The position numbers and the translations under genes are program-made. From positions 1-64,000 of IMG/VR virus record IMGVR_UViG_3300002835_000119: a stretch of 64,000 nt of DNA; one strand, written 5' to 3'. The DNA comes from a virus. How positions within the stretch are numbered: position 1 is the stretch's first letter; every line of letters begins with the position of its first letter. Shown here piece after piece: positions 50,566 to 57,437 of the stretch. The notes under the pieces are model-generated. The model did no database searches and had not been told where the DNA came from. It was given only the letters and a program-made list of their open reading frames with translations.

Positions 50566-50952
50566 ATGAACTATGAAACCTGGAGCAACACTTTCACCCC
50601 TATCGAGAATGTTCTGAATAGCAACGCTCCTTATGGTGGCACTATGTATGAAACTTATGGCAGCGAGTTGGATTTTGTGAAAGCTACAGACCCACAAAAA
50701 ATTTGGACGCTCAGAGAAGAAGATGGTTCGCTATCTATCACTGCCGGTTATGGCTGGGTAAATCGACTTGGTTATTTCATCACTGCTAATTCTTGGACCA
50801 ACACCAACGACAGAATTATTCTCTCGGAAGAAGTCCAATGCGACTGCTACAAAGAAGATGGCTATCTTGATAAGTTTGGTGGTATCCAAGATGGCGACCC
50901 CGATTGCGATAAGTGCGAGGGTTATGGGCGATACGAAAACTATCTGGGCTAA
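50566..50952 (+). CDS. Hypothetical protein with C-terminal Cys pairs; paralogue of 42449
   Basis: 128 aa. PQKIWTLREEDGSLSITAGY, RLGYFITANSWTN is shared with 42449-42805. C-terminal CDCYKEDGYLD and CDKCEGYG form a DnaJ-like knuckle absent from the other copy. Leader AGAAAGGATACACACT. Confidence 0.72.
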   Translation: MNYETWSNTFTPIENVLNSNAPYGGTMYETYGSELDFVKATDPQKIWTLREEDGSLSITAGYGWVNRLGYFITANSWTNTNDRIILSEEVQCDCYKEDGYLDKFGGIQDGDPDCDKCEGYGRYENYLG

Positions 50953-50973
50953 AAACTAAATTCCGGCGACACG

Positions 50974-51016
50974 CTGGAAAATCCAATTTGACAATATCCA
51001 AAAAAACGACTATCAT
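50974..51016 (+). promoter_or_regulatory. Cassette promoter for 51043
   Basis: GCGACACGC upstream, TTGACA (50988), 17-bp spacer, TATCAT (51011-51016). Confidence 0.78.
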
Positions 51017-51042
51017 CAAACTATCAACAGGAAAGGATAAAA

Positions 51043-51228
51043 ATGACAATTCAAGAAATTATCGAGGCTATCAAGGAGCGAGCTAACGAGGCCGAAGAGT
51101 GTATGCGAATTTCCGAGGCTAATGGCTACGAGGAATACGATTATCACGAGGGGCGGTTCGAAGCCTATTCAGTTCTAGCCACTTGGCTTGAGGCACAATT
51201 TTTTGCTGGTTCGCCAATTTCTAAGTAG
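51043..51228 (+). CDS. Small acidic protein, 61 aa
   Basis: IQEIIEAIKERANEAEEC then a Tyr/Glu-rich middle. Helical. Leader GGAAAGGATAAAA. No family. Confidence 0.68.
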   Translation: MTIQEIIEAIKERANEAEECMRISEANGYEEYDYHEGRFEAYSVLATWLEAQFFAGSPISK

Positions 51229-51237
51229 GATAAGACT

Positions 51238-51531
51238 ATGAAATTTCACGAAGCACTTGGTGCGGTAATCCGAGAAGAAAGACTTGGGCAGGAAGTATCT
51301 TTGCGCGAAATCGCGAAAGCTGGTTTTGTTTCTATGGGTCACTTATCAGACGTTGAGAATGGACGCAAAGAGGGTTCTTCTGCTTTTATCGAAGCGGTTG
51401 CTAAAGCACTTGGTGTTCCAACTTATGAACTTGTTATCGAGGCAGGCTATCGAATGGCTGAAATCAAAATTCCCGATACCTATGAAGATTTTATTGACGA
51501 CCATTCGCCCATTCATACGACAGCTCACTAA
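51238..51531 (+). CDS. XRE-type HTH regulator
   Basis: 97 aa: FHEALGAVIREERLGQEV, SLREIAKAGFVSMGHLSDVE, GVPTYELVI: a Cro/CI helix-turn-helix. AGGATAAGACT precedes the ATG. The only classical repressor-like protein in this region, so a candidate ligand for the shared promoter boxes (inference). Confidence 0.85.
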   Translation: MKFHEALGAVIREERLGQEVSLREIAKAGFVSMGHLSDVENGRKEGSSAFIEAVAKALGVPTYELVIEAGYRMAEIKIPDTYEDFIDDHSPIHTTAH

Positions 51532-51547
51532 GAGCTGAAACCCAAAG

Positions 51548-51575
51548 CCCCGGTGGTTCGCTACCGGGGTTTTGC
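51548..51575 (+). terminator. Terminator after XRE gene
   Basis: CCCCGGT/ACCGGGG stem (51548-51554 with 51563-51569), TTTT tail. Confidence 0.8.
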
Positions 51576-51606
51576 ATTTAGGATCCTTTTTTGTATTGAT
51601 CGCTCC

Positions 51607-51671
51607 GTTACCAACTTGTTATAAAAAACTTATGGCGACACGCTTGCGCAAAATTCGAATATCGATAAGCT
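51607..51671 (+). promoter_or_regulatory. Cassette promoter for 51696 with GTTA box
   Basis: GTTAC at 51607 and GTTAT at 51618, GCGACACGC, TTGCGC (51644), 16-bp spacer, TAAGCT (51666-51671). Confidence 0.75.
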
Positions 51672-51695
51672 TTGATTGTCGAAGAAAGGACAAAA

Positions 51696-51920
51696 ATGCC
51701 AAAGTTTTACGTAGAAATGCGAATTGATTTCGCAGGAGAAATTGAAGCAGAAAACGCCGAAGAAGCGGAGACGCTTGCTTGGACAAGTTGGGGCGATACA
51801 ATGGACAGCCCAATTCAGTACGACAACGTTTATTCAATCGACGTCGAAGAAATGGAAGAAGAAATTGACGAAGATGAAATCGAATTTGAAGAAATCAAAG
51901 AAGAAATGGAAGTGAAGTAA
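51696..51920 (+). CDS. Acidic small protein, 74 aa
   Basis: PKFYVEMRIDFAGEIEAENA then an extremely Glu/Asp-rich C-terminus. Leader AAGAAAGGACAAAA. Acidic tails like this can mimic DNA (an anti-defence role is only inference). Confidence 0.68.
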   Translation: MPKFYVEMRIDFAGEIEAENAEEAETLAWTSWGDTMDSPIQYDNVYSIDVEEMEEEIDEDEIEFEEIKEEMEVK

Positions 51921-51922
51921 TT

Positions 51923-52396
51923 ATGGGTTTGGATATGTATCTTTACGCTCGCCAATATCTGACTGGATATGAGTGGGACAAAAATGGCGATATGCAAAAG
52001 CTAACCAACGTTGTTGGCAATTTGGATTTTGCGGTTTCAGAACTTGAGAGGCCAAGTGTTTCTATCATGTTGCCGGTTGGCTACTGGAGAAAAGCAAATC
52101 AAATTCACAACTGGTTTGTAAAAAATGTCCAAAATGGCGAGGACGACTGCAAAGAATATTCGGTGGAGCGAGAAGAGCTACAGGACTTGCTCAACGTTTG
52201 TGAAAAGGTTTTGGACGACCCTGACTTGGCGGAAGAGCTGTTGCCAACGTCTAGTGGGTTTTTCTTTGGTTCCACAGACTATGACGAATACTATGAGCAA
52301 GAGTTGCGAGAAACAGTTATCTTGCTGACAAAGCTATTGAGCGATACCCGACTAAATTCCGGCAACGTGGATTTTGTTTATACGTCATCTTGGTAG
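51923..52396 (+). CDS. Conserved phage protein (MGLDMYL family)
   Basis: 157 aa: GLDMYLYARQYLTGYEW, LPVGYWRKANQIHNWFV. This opening and the GYWRKANxIHxWFV core occur in many phage and bacterial hypotheticals. Mixed alpha/beta; role unknown. Confidence 0.8.
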   Translation: MGLDMYLYARQYLTGYEWDKNGDMQKLTNVVGNLDFAVSELERPSVSIMLPVGYWRKANQIHNWFVKNVQNGEDDCKEYSVEREELQDLLNVCEKVLDDPDLAEELLPTSSGFFFGSTDYDEYYEQELRETVILLTKLLSDTRLNSGNVDFVYTSSW

Positions 52397-52400
52397 TGAG

Positions 52401-52436
52401 TAGTGGCAGTGCCGGTTCGCCGGCGCTCGCCACGAT
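52401..52436 (+). other. GC-rich hairpin with TTCG loop
   Basis: AGTGCCGG-TTCG-CCGGCGCT nested in GTGGC/GCCAC; no T-run follows. Probably a 3' stabiliser or processing element. Confidence 0.55.
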
Positions 52437-52446
52437 CCTAAATTCT

Positions 52447-52501
52447 GTTATAAAGCTGTTACCAAAAATTGCTACAAAATGTCACCCCTAAGAGTTAGTA
52501 T
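52447..52501 (+). promoter_or_regulatory. Cassette promoter for 52528 with GTTA box
   Basis: GTTAT 52447 and GTTAC 52458 (11 bp), then AAAATGTC at about 52476 and a TTAGTAT -10. The -35 is poor. Confidence 0.58.
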
Positions 52502-52527
52502 CTAAGTAACCCAAAAGAAGGAAGGTT

Positions 52528-52740
52528 ATGGAAACACAAAAGTTGGTTAGCGCTCTCATTGGTCTAATGGAGAGTAAGAAAGAAGTCCTGAAGGACCTAA
52601 ACATTCTGTATGGCTCTCTCTCTGACTTGATAGTAAGTCCTGAAGAGCAACTGCAAAGTATCAAAGAACTAACAAGAGCCGACGCTCAATTCGAAATGGC
52701 TCAAGAAATTTTGGAAATTCTAAAAGAGGCGGTTCTCTAA
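52528..52740 (+). CDS. Small helical protein, 70 aa
   Basis: Highly helical (ETQKLVSALIGLMESKKEVL, LQSIKELTRADAQFEMAQEI). Leader AAGAAGGAAGG, a different type from the GAAAGGATAA form. Stop/start overlap with the next gene. Confidence 0.66.
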   Translation: METQKLVSALIGLMESKKEVLKDLNILYGSLSDLIVSPEEQLQSIKELTRADAQFEMAQEILEILKEAVL

Positions 52741-53015
52741 TGGGCCGTTCTTATGCAGAGGGTATCGCCGCGGCTAGTATTCCACTGGAAGAGCAGATCC
52801 GGATCCACCTAAGAACTAATCACTATCCACCGGTTCCGGAAGTTATGGTTCCTGTTTGTATCGCGGCTCTAAATGCTGCCGCGTGCGACGAGTGGGACAA
52901 ACTAATTCCATTGCCAGAGGGAGTTGGCTACAGAGGACTAAACGCGGCTCCGGTTAGCGCGATAGTGGAGCAACATCACTTAGACCCCTGGCTTGACAAC
53001 GAAGAAGAATACTAG
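52740..53015 (+). CDS. Hypothetical protein, 91 aa
   Basis: GRSYAEGIAAASIPLEEQIR, PPVPEVMVPVCIAALNAAAC. Starts on the last base of the preceding stop. No family. Confidence 0.65.
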   Translation: MGRSYAEGIAAASIPLEEQIRIHLRTNHYPPVPEVMVPVCIAALNAAACDEWDKLIPLPEGVGYRGLNAAPVSAIVEQHHLDPWLDNEEEY

Positions 53016-53041
53016 TAGTGTTTGAGAAGAAAGGATAGAAA

Positions 53042-53308
53042 ATGAATATCTCAAAGTTAGAAAAAATTGCCGAGGGAAAATACAAAGTCTATTCGGCAAG
53101 CTGTTCGGAGTGTGGTGATATCGCGGCTATCGAAGTTGATAGCAAATGGGTATTCGATATGCACCAAGGCGGAAGAGTTTCTGATCTAATGCCGTTCCCG
53201 AAATACTCAATGGCATTACGCGAAAAGTTTATTTCTGGTTTGTGCGAGCCTTGCTGGAATAAAGTTATGATGGGCGCAGAATTAGTTGCGGAAAACCTAA
53301 ATAGCTGA
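53042..53308 (+). CDS. Zinc-binding phage-type protein, 88 aa
   Basis: YSASCSECGDIAAIE and SGLCEPCWN, with VSDLMPFPKY between: a C-x2-C...C-x2-C ribbon I associate with small actinophage proteins. Leader AGAAGAAAGGATAGAAA, 13 nt complementary to the loop at 53951-53963. Confidence 0.72.
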   Translation: MNISKLEKIAEGKYKVYSASCSECGDIAAIEVDSKWVFDMHQGGRVSDLMPFPKYSMALREKFISGLCEPCWNKVMMGAELVAENLNS

Positions 53309-53337
53309 TAACCTTAGAGAAACAAGAAAGGAAAAAA

Positions 53338-53514
53338 ATGTTGTCTAAGTCTTGGCACCTTGAGCAGGATGGTATTCAGTTGCCGGTTGTGTTTGTAACT
53401 ATGCGTGAAGCAATCGAATACGCCGAGAAAAACCTAAAGGGCGAATACCTAGTTGTAAAAGAGCATCACCTAGAGGGCATAACAAAGCGCCCAAGATTAG
53501 TGGGCCAAAAGTAA
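53338..53514 (+). CDS. Small hypothetical protein, 58 aa
   Basis: LSKSWHLEQDGIQLPVVFVT then AIEYAEKNLKGEY. Leader AACAAGAAAGGAAAAA before the ATG. No family. Confidence 0.64.
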   Translation: MLSKSWHLEQDGIQLPVVFVTMREAIEYAEKNLKGEYLVVKEHHLEGITKRPRLVGQK

Positions 53515-53519
53515 TACGC

Positions 53520-53548
53520 TTGACAAAAGCGAAAGTACCTAGTAGTTT
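53520..53548 (+). promoter_or_regulatory. Cassette promoter for 53575
   Basis: TTGACA (53520), 17-bp spacer, TAGTTT (53543-53548). Confidence 0.74.
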
Positions 53549-53574
53549 ATAGATAGCGAAGAGAAAGGATAGAA

Positions 53575-53919
53575 ATGAAAAAATTCGCTGTTATCAAAGT
53601 TGATGGTGTTGTTGAGCTACACGAAGTATCTGCAGAAGCAGAGGGCGACTTCCTGAGCGAAGCAGTGGGCGGTTGGTTCCAGTCTGTACCACTTAGGGCA
53701 GAGCTGAAAGATTACTGGCTATGGTGCCACGAAGAGGGAAAAATTATCGGCCTAGCAATGAACTCAGTTGCTACGGCACTATGGATACTTTCCTACGGTC
53801 CTAGCGACATAATTCACGGCAACATAGTTATCACTGGCGGTATTGATGAAGAGGGAGAAACTCTCGGACTTACTAACGACCAAATTGCTAAGCTTGAGGA
53901 AATACTGGAGCTGGTATAG
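53575..53919 (+). CDS. Hypothetical protein, 114 aa
   Basis: Beta-rich acidic protein (VIKVDGVVELHEVSAEAEGD, IVITGGIDEEGETLGL). I am reminded of small phage proteins that open with FxVIxxDG; no firm family. Leader AGAAAGGATAGAA. Confidence 0.7.
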   Translation: MKKFAVIKVDGVVELHEVSAEAEGDFLSEAVGGWFQSVPLRAELKDYWLWCHEEGKIIGLAMNSVATALWILSYGPSDIIHGNIVITGGIDEEGETLGLTNDQIAKLEEILELV

Positions 53920-53941
53920 ACTCAAAGTCTGGGGGAGGTTT

Positions 53942-54020
53942 GCGGTGAGCTATCCTTTCTTCTAATCAAATAAATTCACCGCCAGTCCTGAGCATGACTG
54001 ACTAAAAGGCTCAATTTTTT
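53942..54020 (+). ncRNA. Stem-loop with anti-Shine-Dalgarno loop and terminator-like tail
   Basis: Stem GCGGTGA/TCACCGC (53942-53948 with 53976-53982), 27-nt loop containing TATCCTTTCTTCT, the exact complement of AGAAGAAAGGATA used before 56424 and 53042. Followed by TGAGC...GCTCA and TTTTTT. Starts 22 bp after the previous stop. Confidence 0.55.
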
Positions 54021-54060
54021 ATTCGCGACGCTCGCCGGATCATTAAGGATCGCCGGCAAT

Positions 54061-54115
54061 GTTATAAAGCCGTTATAAATAAATACTCGAAAATGTCGCT
54101 GGTCTTTGCTAGGTT
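54061..54115 (+). promoter_or_regulatory. Cassette promoter for 54140 with GTTA box
   Basis: GTTAT at 54061 and 54072, AAAATGTC at 54090-54097, TAGGTT -10 at about 54110-54115. Confidence 0.66.
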
Positions 54116-54139
54116 TCTATTACCAGAAGAAAGGTAGCT

Positions 54140-54421
54140 ATGAAGAAGCTAGAGCTGATTGAGCTGTTCAATTATGAAATGGACGAAAAACTAATTATCT
54201 TGGACAAACTTAACCGAGAAGCTGAAATCCGTAAAAAAGATGTCGAGGAAATCCACACTCGCTTTCATAGTGGCGAAATCAGGACTTTAGAAGAAGCAGA
54301 AGAACTGGCAAGAGAAGCTGACCAACACATAGCTCGAATGGAAGAAATCCAAGAAAAAGTCCGTCTGATGATTGTGGAAATTATGTTCGACATTAGGGCA
54401 ATTCACGAAGCGAAAGATTAG
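54140..54421 (+). CDS. Helical protein, 93 aa
   Basis: Almost entirely charged helix (LELIELFNYEMDEKLIILD, EEAEELAREADQHIARM): coiled-coil-like. No family. Confidence 0.68.
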   Translation: MKKLELIELFNYEMDEKLIILDKLNREAEIRKKDVEEIHTRFHSGEIRTLEEAEELAREADQHIARMEEIQEKVRLMIVEIMFDIRAIHEAKD

Positions 54422-54448
54422 GTGGTGGCTCGATCCAAAATTAGTTTG

Positions 54449-54484
54449 CGACACGCTTGACTAATTTCCAAAACAAAGTAACCT
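54449..54484 (+). promoter_or_regulatory. Cassette promoter for 54506
   Basis: GCGACACGC directly abutting TTGACT (54457), 16-bp spacer, TAACCT (54479-54484). Confidence 0.76.
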
Positions 54485-54505
54485 AGAACCAAAGAAAGGA
54501 TAGAA

Positions 54506-54736
54506 ATGCTGACCAAAGGAAGAAATCGAAATGCTGAAATGGCTTTCGAAATGGCAACGAAGCTAGTCACCAAAGAGCAGTTTGCGGATAAAGATTACCT
54601 GAACGAATTGTGGGAAAAGTGCCACTCGGACAAAGATGTTCTTGACGCCGTAAATCTTTACCTAGCAAGCAGTTCTAGCTACGCACCAAAAGCAAAAGCA
54701 AAACTAATCACCGAACTAGAAAGGTTGGTGGCGTGA
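54506..54736 (+). CDS. Small helical protein, 76 aa
   Basis: RNRNAEMAFEMATKLVTKEQ then SSSSYAPKAKAKLITELERL. ATGA overlap with the next gene. No family. Confidence 0.66.
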   Translation: MLTKGRNRNAEMAFEMATKLVTKEQFADKDYLNELWEKCHSDKDVLDAVNLYLASSSSYAPKAKAKLITELERLVA

Positions 54737-55092
54737 TGACTTACTTAGTCGAGAGAATGGAAAAAACAAAGACAAAGCTCATTGGCTATGTTGGGGTTGA
54801 TGCGGGAATGTTAATGATTACTGACCCTTGCTACCTGAGCTATTGGAAAGATACTGAATACAATGTCGGCGAAGCGGGAGAGTATTCCTATGGCGGTGTC
54901 TGTAAAACTACTGATGACGAAACCCTACAAGGCGGACAGCTAAAGTATGAGCTAGGACATGATGGCATTGGTGTTGTCTTTAGGTCTGGTCTTGGTGATG
55001 GCTATTACCCTGTCTATGGACACTACGCAGAGGTAGAGGGTATGGGGGAACGAATTGTCAAAGTGGAAATTGTATTTGTGGAGGAGGAGTAA
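54736..55092 (+). CDS. Conserved phage-type protein, 118 aa
   Basis: GYVGVDAGMLMITDPCYL is a recurring opening of phage hypotheticals of similar length (GVDxGxLxITDPCY); later HDGIGVVFRSGLGDGYYPVY. Beta-rich. GTG 54733 is an alternative start. Confidence 0.74.
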   Translation: MTYLVERMEKTKTKLIGYVGVDAGMLMITDPCYLSYWKDTEYNVGEAGEYSYGGVCKTTDDETLQGGQLKYELGHDGIGVVFRSGLGDGYYPVYGHYAEVEGMGERIVKVEIVFVEEE

Positions 55093-55289
55093 TGGCTTGG
55101 GTAGCAGATGACGGAAGTTATGGTGGAGGTAATCACCTATCATTCGAACCAAACCAACTAACAAACGACCAATGGGCAAAGCTTGTTGAGATGTCTGATG
55201 GTGACAGGTATGAGTATGTCGAGGCAATTTTGAGTGGCAAAAATGAAGTTGTTGCTGAGATAGAAAAAGACAATTTTGGGGAGGAATGA
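55092..55289 (+). CDS. Small hypothetical protein, 65 aa
   Basis: AWVADDGSYGGGNHLSFEPN, then LVEMSDGDRYEYVEAIL. Starts on the last stop base of the previous gene. GAGGAG upstream. Confidence 0.65.
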   Translation: MAWVADDGSYGGGNHLSFEPNQLTNDQWAKLVEMSDGDRYEYVEAILSGKNEVVAEIEKDNFGEE

Positions 55290-55528
55290 TGGTGGCTGAT
55301 CAAAGAATGGTATTTATTGTCTGGAAAGATGAACCGGAAAGACCTATTAGCACCTGGGTAATGGTGGGCAAAAAATGGACAGAGGAAGATGAACACGGAA
55401 AGTTCTTTGAGTATTTTGCCACGGAAGAAGATTACCAAAATGCTAAGAACAAAGACAATGACGAACTAGATTATTGGATTGTAGATAACGCGACGATCCA
55501 CGAAAAACTCACCACCAAAGAAGCTTGA
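55286..55528 (+). CDS. Small hypothetical protein, 80 aa
   Basis: RMVFIVWKDEPERPISTWVM, then FEYFATEEDYQNAKNKDN. ATGA overlap upstream. No family. Confidence 0.65.
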   Translation: MMVADQRMVFIVWKDEPERPISTWVMVGKKWTEEDEHGKFFEYFATEEDYQNAKNKDNDELDYWIVDNATIHEKLTTKEA

Positions 55529-55552
55529 CAAATACCAAATAGCCATTAGGCT
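55525..55552 (+). promoter_or_regulatory. Cassette promoter for 55576
   Basis: TTGACA (55525), 16-bp spacer, TAGGCT (55547-55552). Confidence 0.74.
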
Positions 55553-55575
55553 TTAAACAAAGAAAGGATAGAAAA

Positions 55576-55800
55576 ATGGCTAAGCAATATCACTTTATAG
55601 TCATAGTAAATGAGGACGGAACTTTCCAAATGGACTACGACACTTCCATAAACTTTGATAATGGAGATGTCTGGAACGAAGAAGAAAACCAATGGTATTT
55701 CCATACAGACAACGAAGTCTTTGAGGGCTACGAAGAAGCAGCTGATAGGTTAGAGGCACGCCTATCTGGCTCACCCCTAGACAAGCTAAGGAATAGATAA
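55576..55800 (+). CDS. Small acidic protein, 74 aa
   Basis: KQYHFIVIVNEDGTFQMDYD and WYFHTDNEVFEGYEEAADRL. Leader AGAAAGGATAGAAAA. One-base overlap with the next gene. Confidence 0.66.
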   Translation: MAKQYHFIVIVNEDGTFQMDYDTSINFDNGDVWNEEENQWYFHTDNEVFEGYEEAADRLEARLSGSPLDKLRNR

Positions 55801-56072
55801 TGGCTACTTTCGCTTATGTTAGAGATCTAGCAAGCGGGATCCCTTGGATCGCCGAATACCCTAGCCGGAGATCTATGGATCTAGAGTTTTCCGATCTAAA
55901 TCAGTCTTATCGGGTGATCTATCAACACTCTTTCGAACCTGAGGATTGGGACTATCCGGCGCTCGCTGATGGTGAAGTGTTGCTATTCCACCCTAAGTTT
56001 GGGCTGATTATTGCCCAAAGCATAGACCTAAATTATTTTAATGTCGAGCTTGACAGCCAAGTTTCCGTGTAG
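55800..56072 (+). CDS. Hypothetical protein, 90 aa
   Basis: ATFAYVRDLASGIPWIAEYP, then DWDYPALADGEVLLFHPKFG. Beta-rich, no family. Unlike its neighbours it uses many GATC sequences in its 5' half. Confidence 0.65.
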   Translation: MATFAYVRDLASGIPWIAEYPSRRSMDLEFSDLNQSYRVIYQHSFEPEDWDYPALADGEVLLFHPKFGLIIAQSIDLNYFNVELDSQVSV

Positions 56073-56084
56073 TATTTTTTACTT

Positions 56085-56354
56085 ATGAAACCAAAAAGTA
56101 ACAGCTGTAGGTATGGACACAACGACACCTATCACTATGTAACCAAGTCTGGCAAGAGTAGAAGCCATTGCCGAGTGTGTAAGAAAGAGCAGAGTGTTGC
56201 CTCTAGAGTTGGTCCAAAGTCTAAGCACGCACCCGCTATGGTGGCTAGGTATGACCTAAAGATTATGGAAGCCGAAATCAAGATTGCGGAAATCCAAAAA
56301 AAGATTGAGCACCTAAACAAAATGCGAGACAAATACGCGGTCAAAAATAATTAG
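56085..56354 (+). CDS. HNH/zinc-finger-like basic protein, 89 aa
   Basis: CRYGHNDTYHYVTKSGKSRS then HCRVCKKEQ: C-x3-H...C-x2-C, as in short phage zinc-finger proteins, followed by a charged helix. Possible DNA-binding protein. Confidence 0.66.
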   Translation: MKPKSNSCRYGHNDTYHYVTKSGKSRSHCRVCKKEQSVASRVGPKSKHAPAMVARYDLKIMEAEIKIAEIQKKIEHLNKMRDKYAVKNN

Positions 56355-56363
56355 AAAGTTTGG

Positions 56364-56399
56364 CGTGTCGCTTGACAAGGTTATTGTCTGATGTAAGAC
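56364..56399 (+). promoter_or_regulatory. Cassette promoter for 56424 with reversed GCGACACGC box
   Basis: GCGTGTCGC abuts TTGACA (56372); 16-bp spacer; TAAGAC (56394-56399). Confidence 0.74.
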
Positions 56400-56423
56400 T
56401 TTACTCAAGAAGAAAGGATAAAA

Positions 56424-56642
56424 ATGAAATACACACTTAGAAGATTGGTTCTCTCGGTAGTCACAACCCCGATTGTTTTGGTGATGTATGGCGGATTGTA
56501 TTTTGGTCTGGCACTACTCGCTAACTCTTACGCAAGCATTGGATTATTCCTAAGCAATTTGATTGCGGTTGCTTTCGGTTGGATTGTTGCGGTAACATTT
56601 TCCAGACAGATTTTCGATTTCATAGAAAGGACAGGAAACTAA
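56424..56642 (+). CDS. Two-helix membrane protein, 72 aa
   Basis: VLSVVTTPIVLVMYGGLYFG and LFLSNLIAVAFGWIVAVTF. Leader AGAAGAAAGGATAAAA, the best match to the loop at 53942. Possible holin-like or antiholin role. Confidence 0.7.
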   Translation: MKYTLRRLVLSVVTTPIVLVMYGGLYFGLALLANSYASIGLFLSNLIAVAFGWIVAVTFSRQIFDFIERTGN

Positions 56643-56761
56643 TGGAAATCAAAATGAAAAAAGGCAGACACGCTAAGGGCGTAGGCAGACACGCAGACAC
56701 TAGCCGAAAGGTGAAGATGTTTGGAAAGCCTAAGGGTGGTGGCAGACACGCCAAGCGGTAA
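56642..56761 (+). CDS. Micro-protein with three GRHA repeats, 39 aa
   Basis: KKGRHAKGVGRHADTSRK then GGGRHAKR: GRHA recurs three times in a very basic chain. Starts on the last base of the previous stop, after AGGACAGG. Candidate nucleic-acid or metal binder; unknown. Confidence 0.62.
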   Translation: MEIKMKKGRHAKGVGRHADTSRKVKMFGKPKGGGRHAKR

Positions 56762-56778
56762 AAAGTAGTTTTAGATTT

Positions 56779-56819
56779 CCCCGATAATCCTGGACAGCGA
56801 TCCGGATCGGGGATTTTTT
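56779..56819 (+). terminator. Terminator after GRHA gene
   Basis: CCCCGAT/ATCGGGG stem (56779-56785 with 56806-56812), TTTTTT. Confidence 0.85.
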
Positions 56820-56830
56820 ATTAGTGGGTT

Positions 56831-56886
56831 GTTATCAAATTGTTATCATTTCTTGCTTGACAAGAGTTGGGTAGGGGAATTAGTCT
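56831..56886 (+). promoter_or_regulatory. Cassette promoter for 56911 with GTTA box
   Basis: GTTAT at 56831 and 56842, TTGACA (56857), 18-bp spacer, TAGTCT (56881-56886). Confidence 0.74.
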
Positions 56887-56910
56887 TTGGGTATAAGAAG
56901 AAAGGCAAAA

Positions 56911-57075
56911 ATGGACAGCACACCACTAATCAAATACGCCGAAACTCAAAGCATTGGGGGTTCAGGCTACCCCTACGCCTTTGGTTGGGTATGGGCAACC
57001 TTGTCAGAGAAAGACCAAAAGGCAATTCTCAAAGAGGTTGCTAGGCGAGTGGCGGAAGAAGAAGCCAAAAAGTAA
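56911..57075 (+). CDS. Small protein, 54 aa
   Basis: DSTPLIKYAETQSIGGSGYP then KDQKAILKEVARRVAEEE. Leader AGAAAGGCAAAA, ATG 56911. No family. Confidence 0.66.
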   Translation: MDSTPLIKYAETQSIGGSGYPYAFGWVWATLSEKDQKAILKEVARRVAEEEAKK

Positions 57076-57085
57076 TTAGCAAAAA

Positions 57086-57116
57086 GCAACCCCGCCTAAC
57101 AGCGGGGTTTGTTTTT
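57086..57116 (+). terminator. Terminator after 56911 gene
   Basis: AACCCCGC/GCGGGGTT (57088-57095 with 57102-57109), TTTTTT tail. Confidence 0.85.
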
Positions 57117-57135
57117 TGGATCTAATCGGATCTCG

Positions 57136-57173
57136 GCGTGTTGCTTGATAATGTCACCCCGTTATGGTAAGTT
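57136..57173 (+). promoter_or_regulatory. Cassette promoter for 57200
   Basis: GCGTGTTGC box, TTGATA (57145), spacer with ATGTC, TAAGTT (57168-57173). Confidence 0.72.
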
Positions 57174-57199
57174 TCAGATACACCAAAGAAAGGATAAAA

Positions 57200-57376
57200 A
57201 TGGTGGGTTCAGGGCAGTTGTTAGCAAGCCTAAACATTAGGACAATTGTTTCTATGGTTTCGGGTGAAACTTATGTGGAGCCAAATCTACTTTTGGAGAA
57301 CCAGGATTTCCTAGACCAAATGGCAAAGGCAGACACAATGGAAGAATTAGTTGATTGGGTAAATGAGAATTATTAG
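57200..57376 (+). CDS. Small protein, 58 aa
   Basis: ATG 57200 with AGAAAGGATAAAA. VGSGQLLASLNIRTIVSMVS then ADTMEELVDWVNENY. No family. Confidence 0.66.
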   Translation: MVGSGQLLASLNIRTIVSMVSGETYVEPNLLLENQDFLDQMAKADTMEELVDWVNENY

Positions 57377-57388
57377 GCAGTAAGAAGA

Positions 57389-57420
57389 AGCCCCCCGTAG
57401 AAATGCGGGGGGTTTCTTTT
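57389..57420 (+). terminator. Terminator after 57200 gene
   Basis: CCCCCCG/CGGGGGG stem (57391-57397 with 57106-offset arm 57406-57412), then TTTCTTTTT. Confidence 0.85.
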
Positions 57421-57437
57421 TATGGTTGATAAATGCC

